Positions 45,099 to 57,018 of a stretch of DNA of 64,000 bases are shown piece by piece. The stretch comes from Macrothele yani (taxonomy: Eukaryota > Arthropoda > Arachnida > Araneae > Macrothelidae), in NCBI GenBank assembly GCA_039090855.1, contig CM076997.1:169042709-169106708 (forward strand). The letters run 5' to 3'. Position 1 is the first letter of the stretch. Every line of letters begins with the position of its first letter. Under the pieces are notes generated by a model, which was not told the DNA's origin, searched no databases, and worked only from the letters and a program-made list of their open reading frames with translations. Position numbers and translations under genes: made by a program.

Positions 45099-46536
45099 CA
45101 CTGCTAGCCACCCAAAATGCAACACCAAGAAGGAAACATCCAATTAGCCTGAAATCTGTAGCATGCGTCGCCCGCGAGGGGACATGCAAACGATTAGCAT
45201 TGCAGGTCATATGCAAATCATGTGCGCCCGGCACGCCAACGAGAAGCACTATGAGAAGGATGCACAGAAGGCGGGGTGTTAATAGTGGAAGTGTGTTGTG
45301 CTGCCAAACCTGTGCGTGGTAAGCTTCCTGATGCCTCGTCGCAGAATACGGCAGTCATTCCAGCACGTTTCGGAGTTCGACAGAGGACGAATAGTGGCTT
45401 ATCGCGACAGCGGTTTATCGTACCGAGACATCGGTGCCCATGTGGGACAACATCCAGCCACAGTGAGGCGAGTATGGATTCGGTAGGTGCAGGAGGGATG
45501 GAAGGACCGACGTGAGCGGTTGCCGCAGCCACAGCACACCACCGGACGAGAGGACCGGCATGTTGTGCGGCGGGCGTTGATGGCTCGCACCGCCACATCA
45601 CGAACGTTAGCGCTGGAATTAGGGTGTGTTGCACAACAACCTGTGTCAGCACGTAGCGTTTGACGACTGACACATAACAACCTGTGTGCTGACACAGGTT
45701 GTTATTTTCTTATTACATCGTACTGACACACGATGTAATAAGAAAAATACGTGTTTTGACGTTACACCACTGGCGAGTGCGGCGGCAGTGAGCCGTTGAA
45801 CGCCGCACCTGGACTGCGGAATGGCACAACATTGTCTTCTCCGACGAATCCCACTTCTTCCTGTAACACCACGATGGTCGGATCCGCGTGTGGCGGCACC
45901 GCAGCGAGAGACTGTACGACGCCTGCATTATGCATCGCCATACCGGTCCGTCGCCTGGCATTATGGTTTGAGGCGCAGTTGGATATGACACCCGCACCCT
46001 TCTGGTACACATCGCCGGCACACTCAACAGCCACAACTACATCTCCTACATTTTGGAGCCTGTAATCCTCCCTTACCTGCCAGCGGCCACGTTTCAACAG
46101 AACAATGCGCGCCCGCATGTGGCACACATCATGCAACAATTCTTCACAGCCCGCCAGGTGTCACCGCTGCCGTGGCCTGCCTGTTCTCCCAATATGTCGC
46201 CCATCGAACACGTCTGGTCGCTGATCGGCAACCGAGTGGCCCGGCAAGCACCACCCGCAGCAACGCTTGATGAACTGTCGCAACGTGCGGAAGCAGCCTG
46301 GACCGACATACCCCAAGCCCACATCCAAAGCCTCTTTCGTTCGATGCCGTGGCATGTAGCGGCCGTTATTGCCAGCCATGGGGGCCACACAAACTATTGA
46401 TGTCTGCGTGTTCTGCAAGTCGCACAGGCCTGTAAGCTCAATCGTTTCATCTTTGTATCTGTTGTTATGTGTGCAGTAAATCTGGCTTTGCTATCTCGTG
46501 TCCTTCTTGGTGCTGCATTTTGGGTGGCCAGCAGTG
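45099..46536 (+). mobile_element. Tc1-like transposon (Tc1-c), nested in the foldback right arm
   Basis: The ends are CACTGCTAGCCACCCAAAAT at 45099 and the complement of CACTGCTGGCCACCCAAAAT at 46536, matching over at least 36 bp. TA precedes the left end in a (TA)n tract; the right flank is a T-run, so the second TA has decayed. GC content is much higher than the surroundings. Size 1.44 kb. Confidence 0.9.
45331..46400 (+). pseudogene. Tc1-c transposase with a palindromic filler insertion
   Basis: The start ATG at 45331 gives MPRRRIRQSFQHVSEFDRGR, then YRDSGLSYRDIGAHVGQHPA, a paired-like helix-turn-helix, stopping at 45486. Then come RREDRHVVRRALMARTATSR-like sequence in another frame and, after a ~75-bp palindromic insertion (45672-45748), the catalytic domain. 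VFSDESHFFL-like sequence near 45832 carries the first Asp. FQQNNARPHVAH is near 46094-46130; the second catalytic Asp of QDN is Asn here. WPACSPNMSPIEHVWSLIGN near 46174-46233 has the Glu. The C-terminus SMPWHVAAVIASHGGHTNY ends at the stop at 46400. Several frame breaks. Confidence 0.85.
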
Positions 46537-46680
46537 TTTTTTTTTTTTTTTTTTTTTTTTTTTGTTTTTTTGCGGCCTCGAACCACGATGTAAATAAGAA
46601 AAATATGTGTTGGAAATGTGTAGAGACGAAAACCTCCTAAAAGATTTAGGGAATAAAGGTGAGTAACCTCAAAATATAGA

Positions 46681-47066
46681 TTGTCTAAATAGCACGTGAA
46701 TAATTAAGCAGCTAGATGACATTTGTTCTTTCTTCTATATGTTAATTTATCATGCTCATTTGCACTGAAAACTTCTCGTGTTTGTCAGCCAAGATCATAA
46801 GTATTGTTAACATAATTAAAAACTGGAAGGTTTGACAGCAGTAACGCCTCATGTTAAACAAATAATTGCATGTTTGGTAAACTGGTACCTCAGTGGCACT
46901 ACATTATGACATGGTGCATTGCATGAACTCGTGTTAAGCAGGACAGGCCAACATTATTAACATGCACTTTCACTATATTATTATTTTCCCACACAAAATC
47001 ACCCAAAACAGTGAAATATTTAACACCAGAACTTGTTAGTATTAAGAAGTTTATTACATTACTTAC
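46681..47066. other. Intron sequence, nothing recognised
   Basis: Unremarkable AT-rich DNA between the foldback element and the donor of the receptor exon. Confidence 0.45.
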
Positions 47067-47360
47067 TGGCTAAGATCATACTGTCGTCCAGTCTTAGAAT
47101 CTGATACAAAGCACTCTGTAGACACTGCTTCAGGGCAAACCAGAGGTGTGTGCCAATGAAATACATAAGTATTGTTCATTGGATTTCCATAGTAATAAAT
47201 TCTTGTTCCTTCTTCCATATCATAGCTACATACGAACAAATTAATGGTTTTGACCAAGGGTTGACCACTAGATGGTCCCAACATGTAGGTAAGATTTACA
47301 ACACCATTCCTATAACCAATCACAGAGCTTGGAGATCCAAGATTCTGTGGCACTGCACCA
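47067..47360 (-). CDS. IGF2R: Receptor exon 2 of 5 seen: cation-independent mannose-6-phosphate receptor-like
   Basis: The acceptor AG is at 47362-47361 after a T-run. The donor GTAAGT starts at 47066. The 294-bp exon is phase 2 at both ends, and its first base completes a Ser codon with the 60713 exon. It reads GAVPQNLGSPSSVIGYRNGV, then LTYMLG, then KTINLFVCSYD, TYVFHWHTPLVCPE and TECFVSDSKTGRQYDLS. The order N-L-G-x-P, L-x-Y, I-x-L-F-V-C, Y-x-F-x-W-x-T-x-x-x-C-P, then C-x-V-x-D-x-x-T-G-x-x-Y-D-L-S spans the second half of one IGF2R-type repeat and the start of the next. The region faces the Golgi/endosome lumen. PMNNTY has a possible N-glycosylation site. Confidence 0.95.
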
Positions 47361-48149
47361 CTAAAAAAATGAAATAAATGATTACATAAAATATGCTGTA
47401 CAATATTCAAATTCACAACTAAATGGAAGTATAAGTACCAAATTCACAAGTAAATGGAAGCATAAGTACAAGTTAAGAAGGTAATGGCAATATCTATTCA
47501 ACAAGATAACTCTTTTGTGCATTATGGGCACACAGCAATAAACTACTGTATAAGCATTTTTGCTCACAAATCGATGTCTTCATTTTTTAAATCTGATGTG
47601 AAGTAATTTTAAGTTTTTCTTTTCTTTTTTTTTTTCTTGTTTTAACTATACAGAAGTACACACCCCCAGCCACATTTCATCACAGCAGGAGTGATAAAAG
47701 CCTTGAAAACTTTCATCACAGGAATAATAAGTCTTGGAAACATGTGACCAAACATAAAGCATGAAAAAAAGTACCATATATTTCACATTAAATGATATTT
47801 TGCTAATGAATTAAATAAATGCCTTTATTTACAATTTTTTAAATATTTTTCTGTAGTTTCCAAATGCTTTGATGTTTTCAAACATTGAATAGTCAATTCA
47901 AAATACATAAGAACCAATGATATAATAAATGCAGATGCAACAATTATACACAGCATAAACCACAAAACTTCACTAGTAATCCAACAAATTTATCACATAC
48001 TCTGCTTGATGTAGAAAATGTCACACCATGAAGGAATGCACAAAATTAGATGGAACTTACCATACATGTAGACAAGTGGGAGAAAATGAAGTTATGTAAT
48101 ATCTGAGAGATTACATGAAAGCAATAAGTGAGGAGACAGCTTAATGTGG
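47361..48149. other. Intron sequence with a small tandem duplication
   Basis: ATTCACAACTAAATGGAAG and ATTCACAAGTAAATGGAAG (about 47410 and 47443) form a short duplication. No gene or known element otherwise. Confidence 0.45.
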
Positions 48150-48520
48150 CCTGAGTCAGTAGGTCATATGACTGCCAAGCATAAATTTGGCAACATATAT
48201 TTTATACATTTGGCAACATGGCATGGCACAGAGTGCAAAAGTCCTTGGATGGTGTCCTGAAGTGTCATTGACCTGTGTCCACCCTGGATGGTGTTCCTGA
48301 AGCTGAAGTGTCATTGACCTGTGTCCACAATTCACAGACACTGTAAGAGGGACATGCAGAGGCATTAGGTCATCTGCCAATGACGTCCTACATGTTCTCT
48401 ATTGAAGAAAAGTCTTTGGGTCGCACAGACCAAGGCAGCACCTGGACACCTTGTAGGCATTGTCAGCTGATGTTGGCAGTGTGTGGGTGGATGTTATCTT
48501 GCTAAAATTTAGCTGTGCTT
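48150..48520 (-). pseudogene. Tc1-like transposase C-terminal remnant (Tc1-d)
   Basis: On the minus strand, frames from about 48510 read QDNIHPHTANIS (second catalytic block), GVQVLPWSVRPKDFSSIENM, then WDVIGR (third block with Glu) and NASACPSYSVCELWTQVNDT. This is the tail of a Tc1/DD34E transposase. A ~37-bp internal duplication repeats GTCATTGACCTGTGTCCAC (48265 and 48311). No terminal repeats were found, so only a decayed fragment is left. Confidence 0.7.
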
Positions 48521-50119
48521 AGTTGTTTTGACTTTTATATCTCTCTCATATCACATGATTGTCTCTATTTATAATAGTCACTTGATCTTTAATACTTGTT
48601 GGTTTTATTTATAATTACCATTATACATACCTAATCCAGTCTGCAACTTACCAATATTCTAAATAAAGCACCATACAAATGACATTCAAACAACACCATA
48701 TATTTACACGGCCTTCAATGTTTACATATCATTCTCAACTATAACTGTTGTCAGTTCAGCAGTTCTAAAAATGTCCTCATCTGTTGCCAGATAGATATGT
48801 TACAGATTGGTTCACAACTGCATTCATTTACGCAACCTAACTGTCGACACACACCTACTAATTTGCACTGTGCTCTTACAAATACTTCCTGGTGTGGCAT
48901 TTTGCATGCCAAGTAGCGCACATGATTCGGAAGCATGTGATATAATGAAACCAATGAAAGAAACGTACAAAGAATAGAAATCTAATGCCAAATGACAGTA
49001 CAAGATATAAAGAGCTAAGATTAAAAAAAAAAAAAAAACATAAATGAGCAGATGAGTAAAGCAGAACATTGGAGGCAAAATGATCTGAAGCTCAAACAAC
49101 ACAAACAAGCAAAAACGGACCCAACAGTTGATAGCAGTCAGTTCTAAAATGTCAGACTTTTTGTTTTCCATGTCAAAGAGAAAATGAGATGTTACTTATT
49201 AATTATATTTTTATTTCTTTTATATTCTCCTATAGTTAATTTAAATAGATTTTCATGAATAAATTACTAGAAACAGCTCTAAAAACTGAAATTTCAAAAT
49301 TTTCTATGAAACACGTTATGCTTCAGAAATCAGAAACTGCAAAAAGGCTGTAAGTCACATGTGAAGAACAGGGAATGAATGACAGTATGAACCCACAAAA
49401 TATTGTAATATAAACGTATAAATTTTGGAAGATCAAATAAATATTTATCAATAACATCTCAAAGGCAACTTCCCTTCTTATAAAACCCATTCATTCGAGA
49501 ATTAGGTTACTTAAAAATGTATCAAAAAAAAAAAAAAAAAAAAAAGATAGCAATGTAACATGTTTGCAGGGCCCTGCCATTTACTATTATTACCCAACTG
49601 TCCCATTAGCATTTTTAAAAACTGTACTATGTTTCACATATTAATGCATGGTACATAAATACACTCCACTGACTCCCACTTCACATTTGAAAAACACTGC
49701 ACACAATAAAAAAGCAACATTATAATTGTTCATGAGAGAAATCTGGTGTCAGCACATAAATGCTAATTTCCTATAAAAGTTTGTCCTTGTTTCTTGTTGA
49801 TTACAGAAAACATGAGATGAACATGGAACAGTGCTGAGACAAGACAAGCCTGAACTGGGCTCGGGCTGCATGTTTACTATGATTTTGGTTAAGGTTCCGA
49901 GAGAAAGAGAAGTTTCTTTCCATTTCTCTTTTTAATGTGATTTGGCATGATTTAACACGTGACTTTTCTCCCACTATCTAATCGGTAAAGAGAATTCTTC
50001 AGCAACTGAGTGGGGACTTGGGAGGGCTATTCATTCCAGGCATTGGTAACAAATGCCATAGGTCATGTATTAGTGGGTTTCTGCAGAGAAGGAAAAGCTT
50101 TTTCAAGAACTATAGATAC
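48521..50119. other. Intron sequence, nothing recognised
   Basis: AT-rich with A-runs at 49022-49038 and 49526-49546. No exon-like or element-like signal supported. Confidence 0.4.
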
Positions 50120-50121
50120 TA

Positions 50122-51632
50122 CACTGGTGTTCAAAATTAAGAGAATTTGCACATTTTGTCGATTTTTACAAACAGTAAGGAACCAAAGTTACAAATTATG
50201 CCGCCGAATAAGAATGCAAATTTGCGGTGTCAAACACGTACGCGCACATGTGTGTGTGAGCGGAGCTGTGACAGCAAAGGGCATGAAAAGCACATGTGGC
50301 TTTTTCCGCTATTAGTTCGCTCGTACTCCTCGGCGACATTCGTTGTGTTTCTTGCAGGAATTGGTTCCATTTCGTAAGCAATCAGGTAAAATGAGTTGCC
50401 ACTAACGTATTGATGATGGAATGAGGTGGAGAATCGTCAGTAGATTGGAGGCAGGGCAATCGCAAGTGCAGGTTGCTACAGAGCTCAATGTAACGCCCAG
50501 TGTCATCTGCGATTTGTGGAAACAGTTTAAGGACACCGGATCCATATTGAGAAGGCCTGGGCAAGGTCGTTCAAGAGCCACGACGGCCAATGAAGATCGG
50601 TATTTGGCACTTTCAGCGAGGCGCCACAGGACTGCTACAGCTGCACAGCTATCTCGTGAGCTGCATGTCCCTACTGGGACCCAAGTTTGAAAGGTTACTG
50701 TTTCCCGAAGGCTTCATGAGAGAGGGCTTTCGCCAGAAGACCCACTGTTTGCGTCCCGCTCACTTCGGCGCACAAGACAGCGCGTTTAAGCATGGTGCAG
50801 ACATCAGTCTTGGAACAGACTTCATTGGGGTATCCTTCTCTTCACAAATGAGTCGCGATTCAGCCTGGACACTGATTCTCGACATACCTTCATTTGGGGT
50901 GAACCTGGGGCCCGATACCTCTCCTCCAACATCCGAGAAAGGGACCGCTATGGCAGCGGAGGTGCCATGGTTCGGGCAGGCATCATGTTGGATGGCCGCA
51001 CACCTCTCCATGTGATTTACAGAGGATGCCTAACTGTTGAGAGATATAGGGATGAGATCTTACAGCCCTATGTTCGACTTTTCAGGGGCGCAGTTGGCCC
51101 TCGGTTCCTTTTTATGGAGGACAACGCTGGTCCACATAGGGCTCACCTGGTCGACGATTATCTTGAAAGTGAGGATATTTGCCGGATGGATTGGCCAGCC
51201 AGATCACCAGACCTAAACCCTATCGAACATGTCTGGGAGCTCTTGGGAGGGCAATTGCAGCTCATAATTCCCCTCTGAGAACCATCCAGGAGCTGAAAAC
51301 TGTGTTGCTGCAGGAGTGGGACTGACTGCCACAGGGACTTATCAACTGCCTCGTATCCAGTGCAAACGTCACGCTGTGAGTGCTGTATGACTGTGAGAGG
51401 GGACCATACCCCATATTAGTAATTTTATGTTTGATCTTGCAACGTGGATTTTGGACATTCTTGCGCTGATGAGCCTTACTGACGATCATGAGTGCGTACC
51501 ATGACTGTTGTATGGTATAATTTTTTTCTCTTATATAACTGTGTATCCATACCAAATTTCATTAAAATGTGTCCATTAGTTTTTCAGAAATTCAACAAAA
51601 TGTGCGAATTCTTTTAATTTTGAACATCAGTG
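50122..51632 (+). mobile_element. Tc1-like transposon with TA duplication (Tc1-e)
   Basis: The ends CACTGGTGTTCAAAATTAAG (50122) and the complement of CACTGATGTTCAAAATTAAA (51632) match for about 35 bp through GCACATTTTG. TA lies outside both (50120-50121 and 51633-51634), the standard Tc1 duplication. The GC-rich body contrasts with the flanks. Size 1.51 kb. Confidence 0.92.
50391..51379 (+). pseudogene. Tc1-e transposase, catalytic Asp changed to Asn
   Basis: From 50391 the protein reads MSCH, a stop, then DGMRWRIVSRLEAGQSQVQV and ELNVTPSVICDLWKQFKDTG, a paired-like DNA-binding domain. RRPGQGRSRATT (AT-hook-like) follows. After a stop at 50689 the frame continues RRLHERGL. The first catalytic block, near 50838-50870, reads LLFTNESRFSLD, where the family has FTDESRF: the Asp is Asn. 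The second, FMEDNAGPHRAH (near 51110), and the third, DWPARSPDLNPIEHVWELLG (51189-51248), are intact. A frameshift after WELLG leads to IQELKTVLLQEWD. Relatively young, but not active as read. Confidence 0.88.
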
Positions 51633-51928
51633 TATATTATAGATAGCACACTAGCAAAATTGTTGTCTCATACCTCCACGTAGCAGATTCCTGTAAATTC
51701 TATTGAACAATGTATCTAGATTGTTGCACTACCCAATCTTTCCAAATGGCCTAGTTCTGAAGCATTCTAGGAAGAAACAAATGGTTAAAGAAAATTGTGC
51801 GGCTATACTATAGAAACAGGTAGAGGTTCTCTTCCTACTCTACAGTTGAGAAAGACATTTGGTTAGCTGCTGGTGAGGGGGGAGGGAAGTCTGGAAGAAA
51901 AGATTTGCTTTTTTAATTGCCTAAACAG

Positions 51929-52172
51929 GTTAATCATAATAATAACAAGGTTGCTTACCTTTTTCACATTTCACTGCACGTTTTATTCTTTTTTTTGCCA
52001 TGCTTGGTTCAAGCCTCCGGTGCGGTGTTCTATTTTTTGTCTTCAGGTTCTTTCAAATGTTCGACGAACGTTCAAGTCCACGAAGTGCCTTGCTTTCCAG
52101 GTCACAAAATACACACAACGTGCAGTGAAATGCGAAAATGGTAAGCTACCTTGTTATTATTATAATTGTATG
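51929..52172. mobile_element. Short MITE with ~55-bp inverted repeats
   Basis: AATAATAACAAGGTTGCTTA at about 51938, followed by TTTCACATTTCACTGCACGT, is mirrored at 52115-52165 by ACGTGCAGTGAAATGCGAAA and TAAGCTACCTTGTTATTATT. The loop is about 130 bp. No coding capacity; flanking duplication not resolved. Confidence 0.65.
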
Positions 52173-53124
52173 CACGTAAATTAAAAAACAACTGTGGCTT
52201 CTGCTATAGATGCCTTAACTTGAATTTAGGTTAACCATAGTTTTCAGGCTTGCTCAGATTCTTAAAACTGAGCCGAAACTCAGCACTGACATGAAACTGA
52301 CATCTTTCCTGATGAATGGCACATTTGGGATTTGCAAACAAAATTTCTTGCAGCCTCAGGACTTTTTTTTTTTTTTTTCATGTGCATAGTGTATTTAAAA
52401 AAGATGACTTGACTGCAACTTATGAAGCAAAAACAATGCTGCATAATAGCACCACCAAACGACTAAAATGCCACGACAAGATTACCTTATATACTCACGT
52501 ATAAGCCAACCCCCACTACTTCAAGAGCTTAAAATTTATGAGAAACCTTGACCTGCATATCAACCAACCTTAAATTTTAAGATTTTCGAAAATAATATAT
52601 TTATTGAAATTATGCACATTTCTGAGATTATCTTCTGTAAAAACCTTCAAAGTATGATTCACTATCAGAGCTTCCACATAATTCCAGTAACATCCACTGC
52701 ACTACTTATGCAGCATTTTTTTTTTTTTTTTGAGAGAGACTTTAAAGCCATTTTAGGTGAAACTGTATCCCACAATTATTTCACTTAAGAATAAACAGGG
52801 CCATGACTACCTTTTCGAATTTTTGAATTACCATCTTTCAAAAAACACTGTGTCTGCTCTTCTATAGTGTGAAAGGCCAGCACAGAGCAGAAGACATACA
52901 CATCCATGCTTACTGTGAAAACTCAGGAAAGCAGAGATACTCGATTGGCTGTGGCCCATCCCAACATCTAAGTGATTTATGTACTGTCTGACTCACTGCA
53001 TGTCCAGTTTGAAAGACAGCATACTGAGTTAGTTGCACATGGGAAGTAATAAGGTATACTTTGTTTGGAAAAAGAAAATTTATGACTGTCTCAATTTGAA
53101 ACAAGATTAGGATTTTCACTTATC
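52173..53124. other. Intron sequence, nothing recognised
   Basis: Contains T-runs near 52362-52378 and 52714-52731. The stretch at 52495-52525 (CGTATAAGCCAACCCCCACT) resembles 56350-56375, but no element could be built from the pair. Confidence 0.4.
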
Positions 53125-55812
53125 ACATTAGTGGCACTTACATCTCTTCTACTATCGTGGGACAGATGCTGCCAAAACTAGTGGCGTTGGATTTATAATA
53201 AACAAGAAACTGAAGGATAAAGTTGTAGAAGTTAAAAGTTCCTCTGACAGAGCTGCACGACTCGTTATCCAACTCTCGAGAAGATACCAGGCTCATATTA
53301 TTCAAACTTATGCACCCACCACAAGTCATCCTGAAGAAGAAATTGAAGAATTTTATGAGGAAATTCGTCATCTAAATAACAAAGACAAGCAGCACTTGAA
53401 GATAATCATGGGAGATTTCAATGCAAAAATAGGGCAACGGCATCAGAATGAAACTTCAGTAGGTAAATTCAGTCACAGCAACAGAAACCAGCATGGAAAT
53501 ACTCTCGTAGAGTTTGCAGAGGCAGAAGGGTTTTTCATCTTGAACTCCTTTTTCAAGAAAAAGCCGCAAAGGAAATGGACATGAAGGCATCCCAATGGAT
53601 GAACAAGTGAAATTGATTTTATTATGTGTAACAAGAAATTTGTCATGGAAGACTGCAGTGTGCTGAACAAGTTCAACACAGGTAGTGACCATAGAATGGT
53701 AAGATGCACCTCAATGCTAAACTCGAGCGCGGCAAGCCCATAAAACAAACAAAGTGTATTGACATGACTAACCTTAAAAAGCATCATAATACCTTCAAAT
53801 TAGAACTGAGGAACAGATTCTCTATTCTAGAAGGTCTAACATCAGAAGAAGTGGCCATCTCTGAAATTAACAGAAAAGTAACCAAAGCTCTTATGGAAAC
53901 AGCAACAAAATTGGCTGGGTCTAAGAACAAGTTGCATGTGAACAAATTATCAGGAAAAACCAAAATGTTGATGCAAAAAAGAAGAGAGATGAGGACAACT
54001 AAAGAAGATGTGTCTTCCAAAGTGGAATATATAGAGCTATGCAAGACAGTACGAAAAAGTATCACTGAAGACGTAAGGAAATTCAACTGTGAACTATTGA
54101 GGAAAGCAATTGAAAACAACCAAAGCCTAAAGATAGCAAAGGGACATCTCAGTAAGGGAAAACAGATTACGGCACTGAGAAAAGAAGATGGTTGTGTAAC
54201 AAGAAATAGAGGCGAAATTTTGACAAGAGTGAAAGATTTCTACTCTAAATAATATGAAAGGGATGATACATGTACTCCAGACATCATGAAAGGTGCCAGT
54301 ACCAGAGTTTTTCCAGTCCTCCCAGCAGAAGTTGCATATGCAATCAAGAACATGAAGCGAGGAAAAGTTCCAGGAGAACATGGAATTACTGTAGACATCA
54401 TACAAGAAGCAAGTGAAGAAATTGAAACAGCACTCGCCCAACTTTTCACTTGATGCCTTAATTAAGGGAATATTCCTGAGGATTGGAACAATGCTACAAA
54501 GATCATGCTACATAAAAAAGGTGGCATTGAAGATCTCAGGAACAACAGATCTATCAGCCTCCTATCAGTGGTTTATAAAATCTTAACTAAACTTCTTTCA
54601 CACCACTTGAAGGTAACACTGGACATGGCTCAACCAAAAGAACAAGCTGGATTCAGGAGTGGTTACAGCACTATAGATCATATCCACACACATACTGAGA
54701 GAACTAATTGAAAGAGCAAGGGAATATGAACTTCCATTGTGCATGGCTTTTATTGATAATGAAAAGGTATTTGATTCATTGAAACCATCAGCAGTTAAAA
54801 TGGCTTTGAAATCCTGCAGTGTTGAGGATGCATACATTAATATTATTAATAACATCTATGAAAATGCAAGTGCAAAGATTTGGCTGTTTGAGAATACAGC
54901 ACACTTAAAAATTCAAAAGGGAGTGAGACAAGGTGACACCATATCTCCCAAGCTCTTTAATGCCACATTGGAAAATGTCTTTCAATCACTGAACTGGGAA
55001 AACAAAGCGATAAAGAGTAATGGAGATTATCTAACTCGCCTTTGTTTTGCTGATGACATAGTCATTTTTGCAACTACCCCATCAGAGTTGCAGAGTATGA
55101 TCCAGGAACTTGCTGACAAGAGTAAAGAAATGGGATTAAAATGAACTTTCAGAAGACAAAAGTGATGTACAATGCTTTTACAAGAAATGAAGATTTATCG
55201 ATTGATGGAGAAAAGCTGGAGTTAACAGATGCATACGTTCATCTTGGACAGCAGATATCAAGTGAGGGTCACATTGATGAAGAAATTAATCGGCTTATAA
55301 AACTTGCCTGGAGAGCTTTTGAAAGAAACAGCATAATTTGCAAGAGCAATATGCCATTATGTCTTAAAAGAAAAGTGTTTGGTCAATGCATCCTTCCAGT
55401 GCTTACGTATGGTGCAGGCGTGGACCATAACTAAAAAGAGACATACAAAGGCTGCAGACAACTCAAAGAAGCATGGAGAGGTGTATGCTTGGTGTAACCA
55501 GGAGAGATAACAAGAGGAACTCGTGGATCAGAAAAATGACAAGAGTGGAAGACATCATGATCAGAGTAAAATCACTGAAATGGCAATGGGCTGGACATAC
55601 TGCCAGAAGAACAGACCATCGATGGACACCCGGAATTTTAGATTGGATTCCAAGGGACAGGAAAAGACCCAGAAGAAGACCGCATGGGACATGGGTGGAT
55701 GAAATTTGAAAGTATGCGAGAGTAACATGGAGGAGACTGGCACAAGACAGACCATTGTTGAAGAGGCTTGGAGAGACATTTGTCAAGCAGTGGATTGATA
55801 ATGGTTGACAAT
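53125..55812 (+). mobile_element. RTE-clade (BovB-like) non-LTR retrotransposon, 5'-truncated, decayed
   Basis: The order on the plus strand is apurinic-type endonuclease then reverse transcriptase. Endonuclease: TSGVGFIINKKLKDKVVE (53173), IQTYAPTT (53301), IIMGDFNAKIGQRHQNETS (53403; catalytic Asp/Asn) and a SDHR-type site near 53685. Linker: 53704-54252, lysine-rich. Reverse transcriptase: NNRSISLLSVVYKILTKLLS (54541), KEQAGFRSGYSTIDHIHTH (54640), CMAFIDNEKVFDSLKPSAVK (motif A, one Asp now Asn), KGVRQGDTISPKLFNATLEN (54918), RLCFADDIVIFATTPSELQS (55038; FADD box) and NFQKTKVMYN. The C-terminus GHTARRTDHRW and RPRRRPHGTWVDEI ends near 55800. Stops and frameshifts occur near 53582, 53700, 54250, 54460, 54700, 55144 and 55434. 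The family is shared by ticks, reptiles and others and is known for horizontal transfer. Confidence 0.88.
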
Positions 55813-56408
55813 GATGACTCCCATAGGAATCCTACTCTGAGTAGAAAATTTTGTTTTCTCTCTCTTTTTTATTTTTATTTTATTTGGAATTATTTTTGAA
55901 GAAGCGTTACATGAATTCTCGCACTGCAGTTGTCGGCAATTTGTTTACTTAGAGATTGTGGCTTTCAATGTGCTACTATGTGATTTAAATAATGAAAAAC
56001 AAAACAGGGTCAGAATTTTTTGAGATTGCATGTACATGTTTCAATGAATACAAGTAAAATACGTAGAATGGAATGTGAAAAATCTCTGCAATTAAATTTG
56101 TTTTTTCTTCGGAGAGCAGAATAAGTGTACCTTCCAGTTATTATCCACAGCTGTGCCCTTCTCAAAGTAGGGGCCACAGCTGAGGATATGATCGTTTCAC
56201 TGCATGATAGTTATCAGGTCGGAAAAATATCGTGCAGTGAAATGCAGAGAAAAAAAAAGAAAAAAAGCTGTGATCTACAATGTAAACAAATCTGCTGGAA
56301 AATTCCACGATAGAATTGACAGAAGTCCAACCCTATTTTTTACTGTCTCGCTTATAAAGCCCACCCCCTACCAACTTTGATAGCAGGATTTCTTCCAAAA
56401 ACTTTCGT
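55813..56408. other. Intron sequence, nothing recognised
   Basis: No coding or repeat feature supported between the RTE element and Tc1-f. A possible short hairpin joins CACTGCATGATA and TCGTGCAGTG near 56200-56240. Confidence 0.4.
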
Positions 56409-57018
56409 ATACACAGAATGAGCCATTACATTATGACGACTTACCTAACATGCTGTAAAACCCCTTTTAGCCCGTAAAACAGCAGCCACTCAGTGAGGCA
56501 TTGATTCGATGAGGTGGCGTTAGGTATCCTGGGATATCTGGTACCATAATGTCAACAGCAGGTCCTCCAGTTCCTGTACTGCTCAGGGTGGTGGTGATTT
56601 AGAGCAAACCCACTTTTCCAAGTTGAACCACAATTGTTCAATTGGGTTTTGTCAAGTGAATTTGGAGGCCAGGGCATTAACAAAAAGAAAGTCACCAGCA
56701 TGTTCCTCGAACCACTCCTTGGCGATTCCGACCGGGTGGCATGGCGCATTATCCTGTTGGTAATGGCCATCACCAGCAGGGAACACAGTTGCCATGAATG
56801 GGTGAACTTGGTTTCCAACGATGTTCAGATACCTGACAGCTGTCAGAGATTGTGCTATTAGGATAATGGGGCCTAAAGTGTCCCATGAAAGCATCACCCA
56901 CTGCATAACACTGCTGCTGCCAGAGTGTTTCTGCCCAACAGTGCATCCAGGTGCCATAGCCTCTATTGGTAATCGGCAAATCCGTGCTTGGTTGTCTACA
57001 TGATGCACCAGGAATCTT

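Larger units (their letters stand above)
42138..46680. mobile_element. Foldback (long inverted repeat) element with two nested insertions
   Basis: The outer ends TCTATACTTTGAGGTTACTC (42138) and the complement of TCTATATTTTGAGGTTACTC (46680) open two long arms. Left arm: 42138-42542 plus 44347-44580. Right arm: 44607-45098 plus 46537-46680. Each totals about 640 bp and they are near-identical complements, separated by a 26-nt loop (44581-44606). A Penelope element splits the left arm and a Tc1 the right arm. The inner ~230 bp of each arm is GC-rich (GGCGCCACTGCGCCTGAACG), unlike the AT-rich outer part. No transposase belongs to the foldback itself. Confidence 0.85.

Noticed and set aside
45218..45695. 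Long minus-strand frames over the Tc1-c 5' half
   Set aside because: They are antisense shadows of the GC-rich Tc1 transposase on the plus strand.
52495..56375. Element suggested by similar words CGTATAAGCCAACCCCCACT and GCTTATAAAGCCCACCCCCT
   Set aside because: Both are in the same orientation and the match is short; no inverted ends or duplication support a single element.
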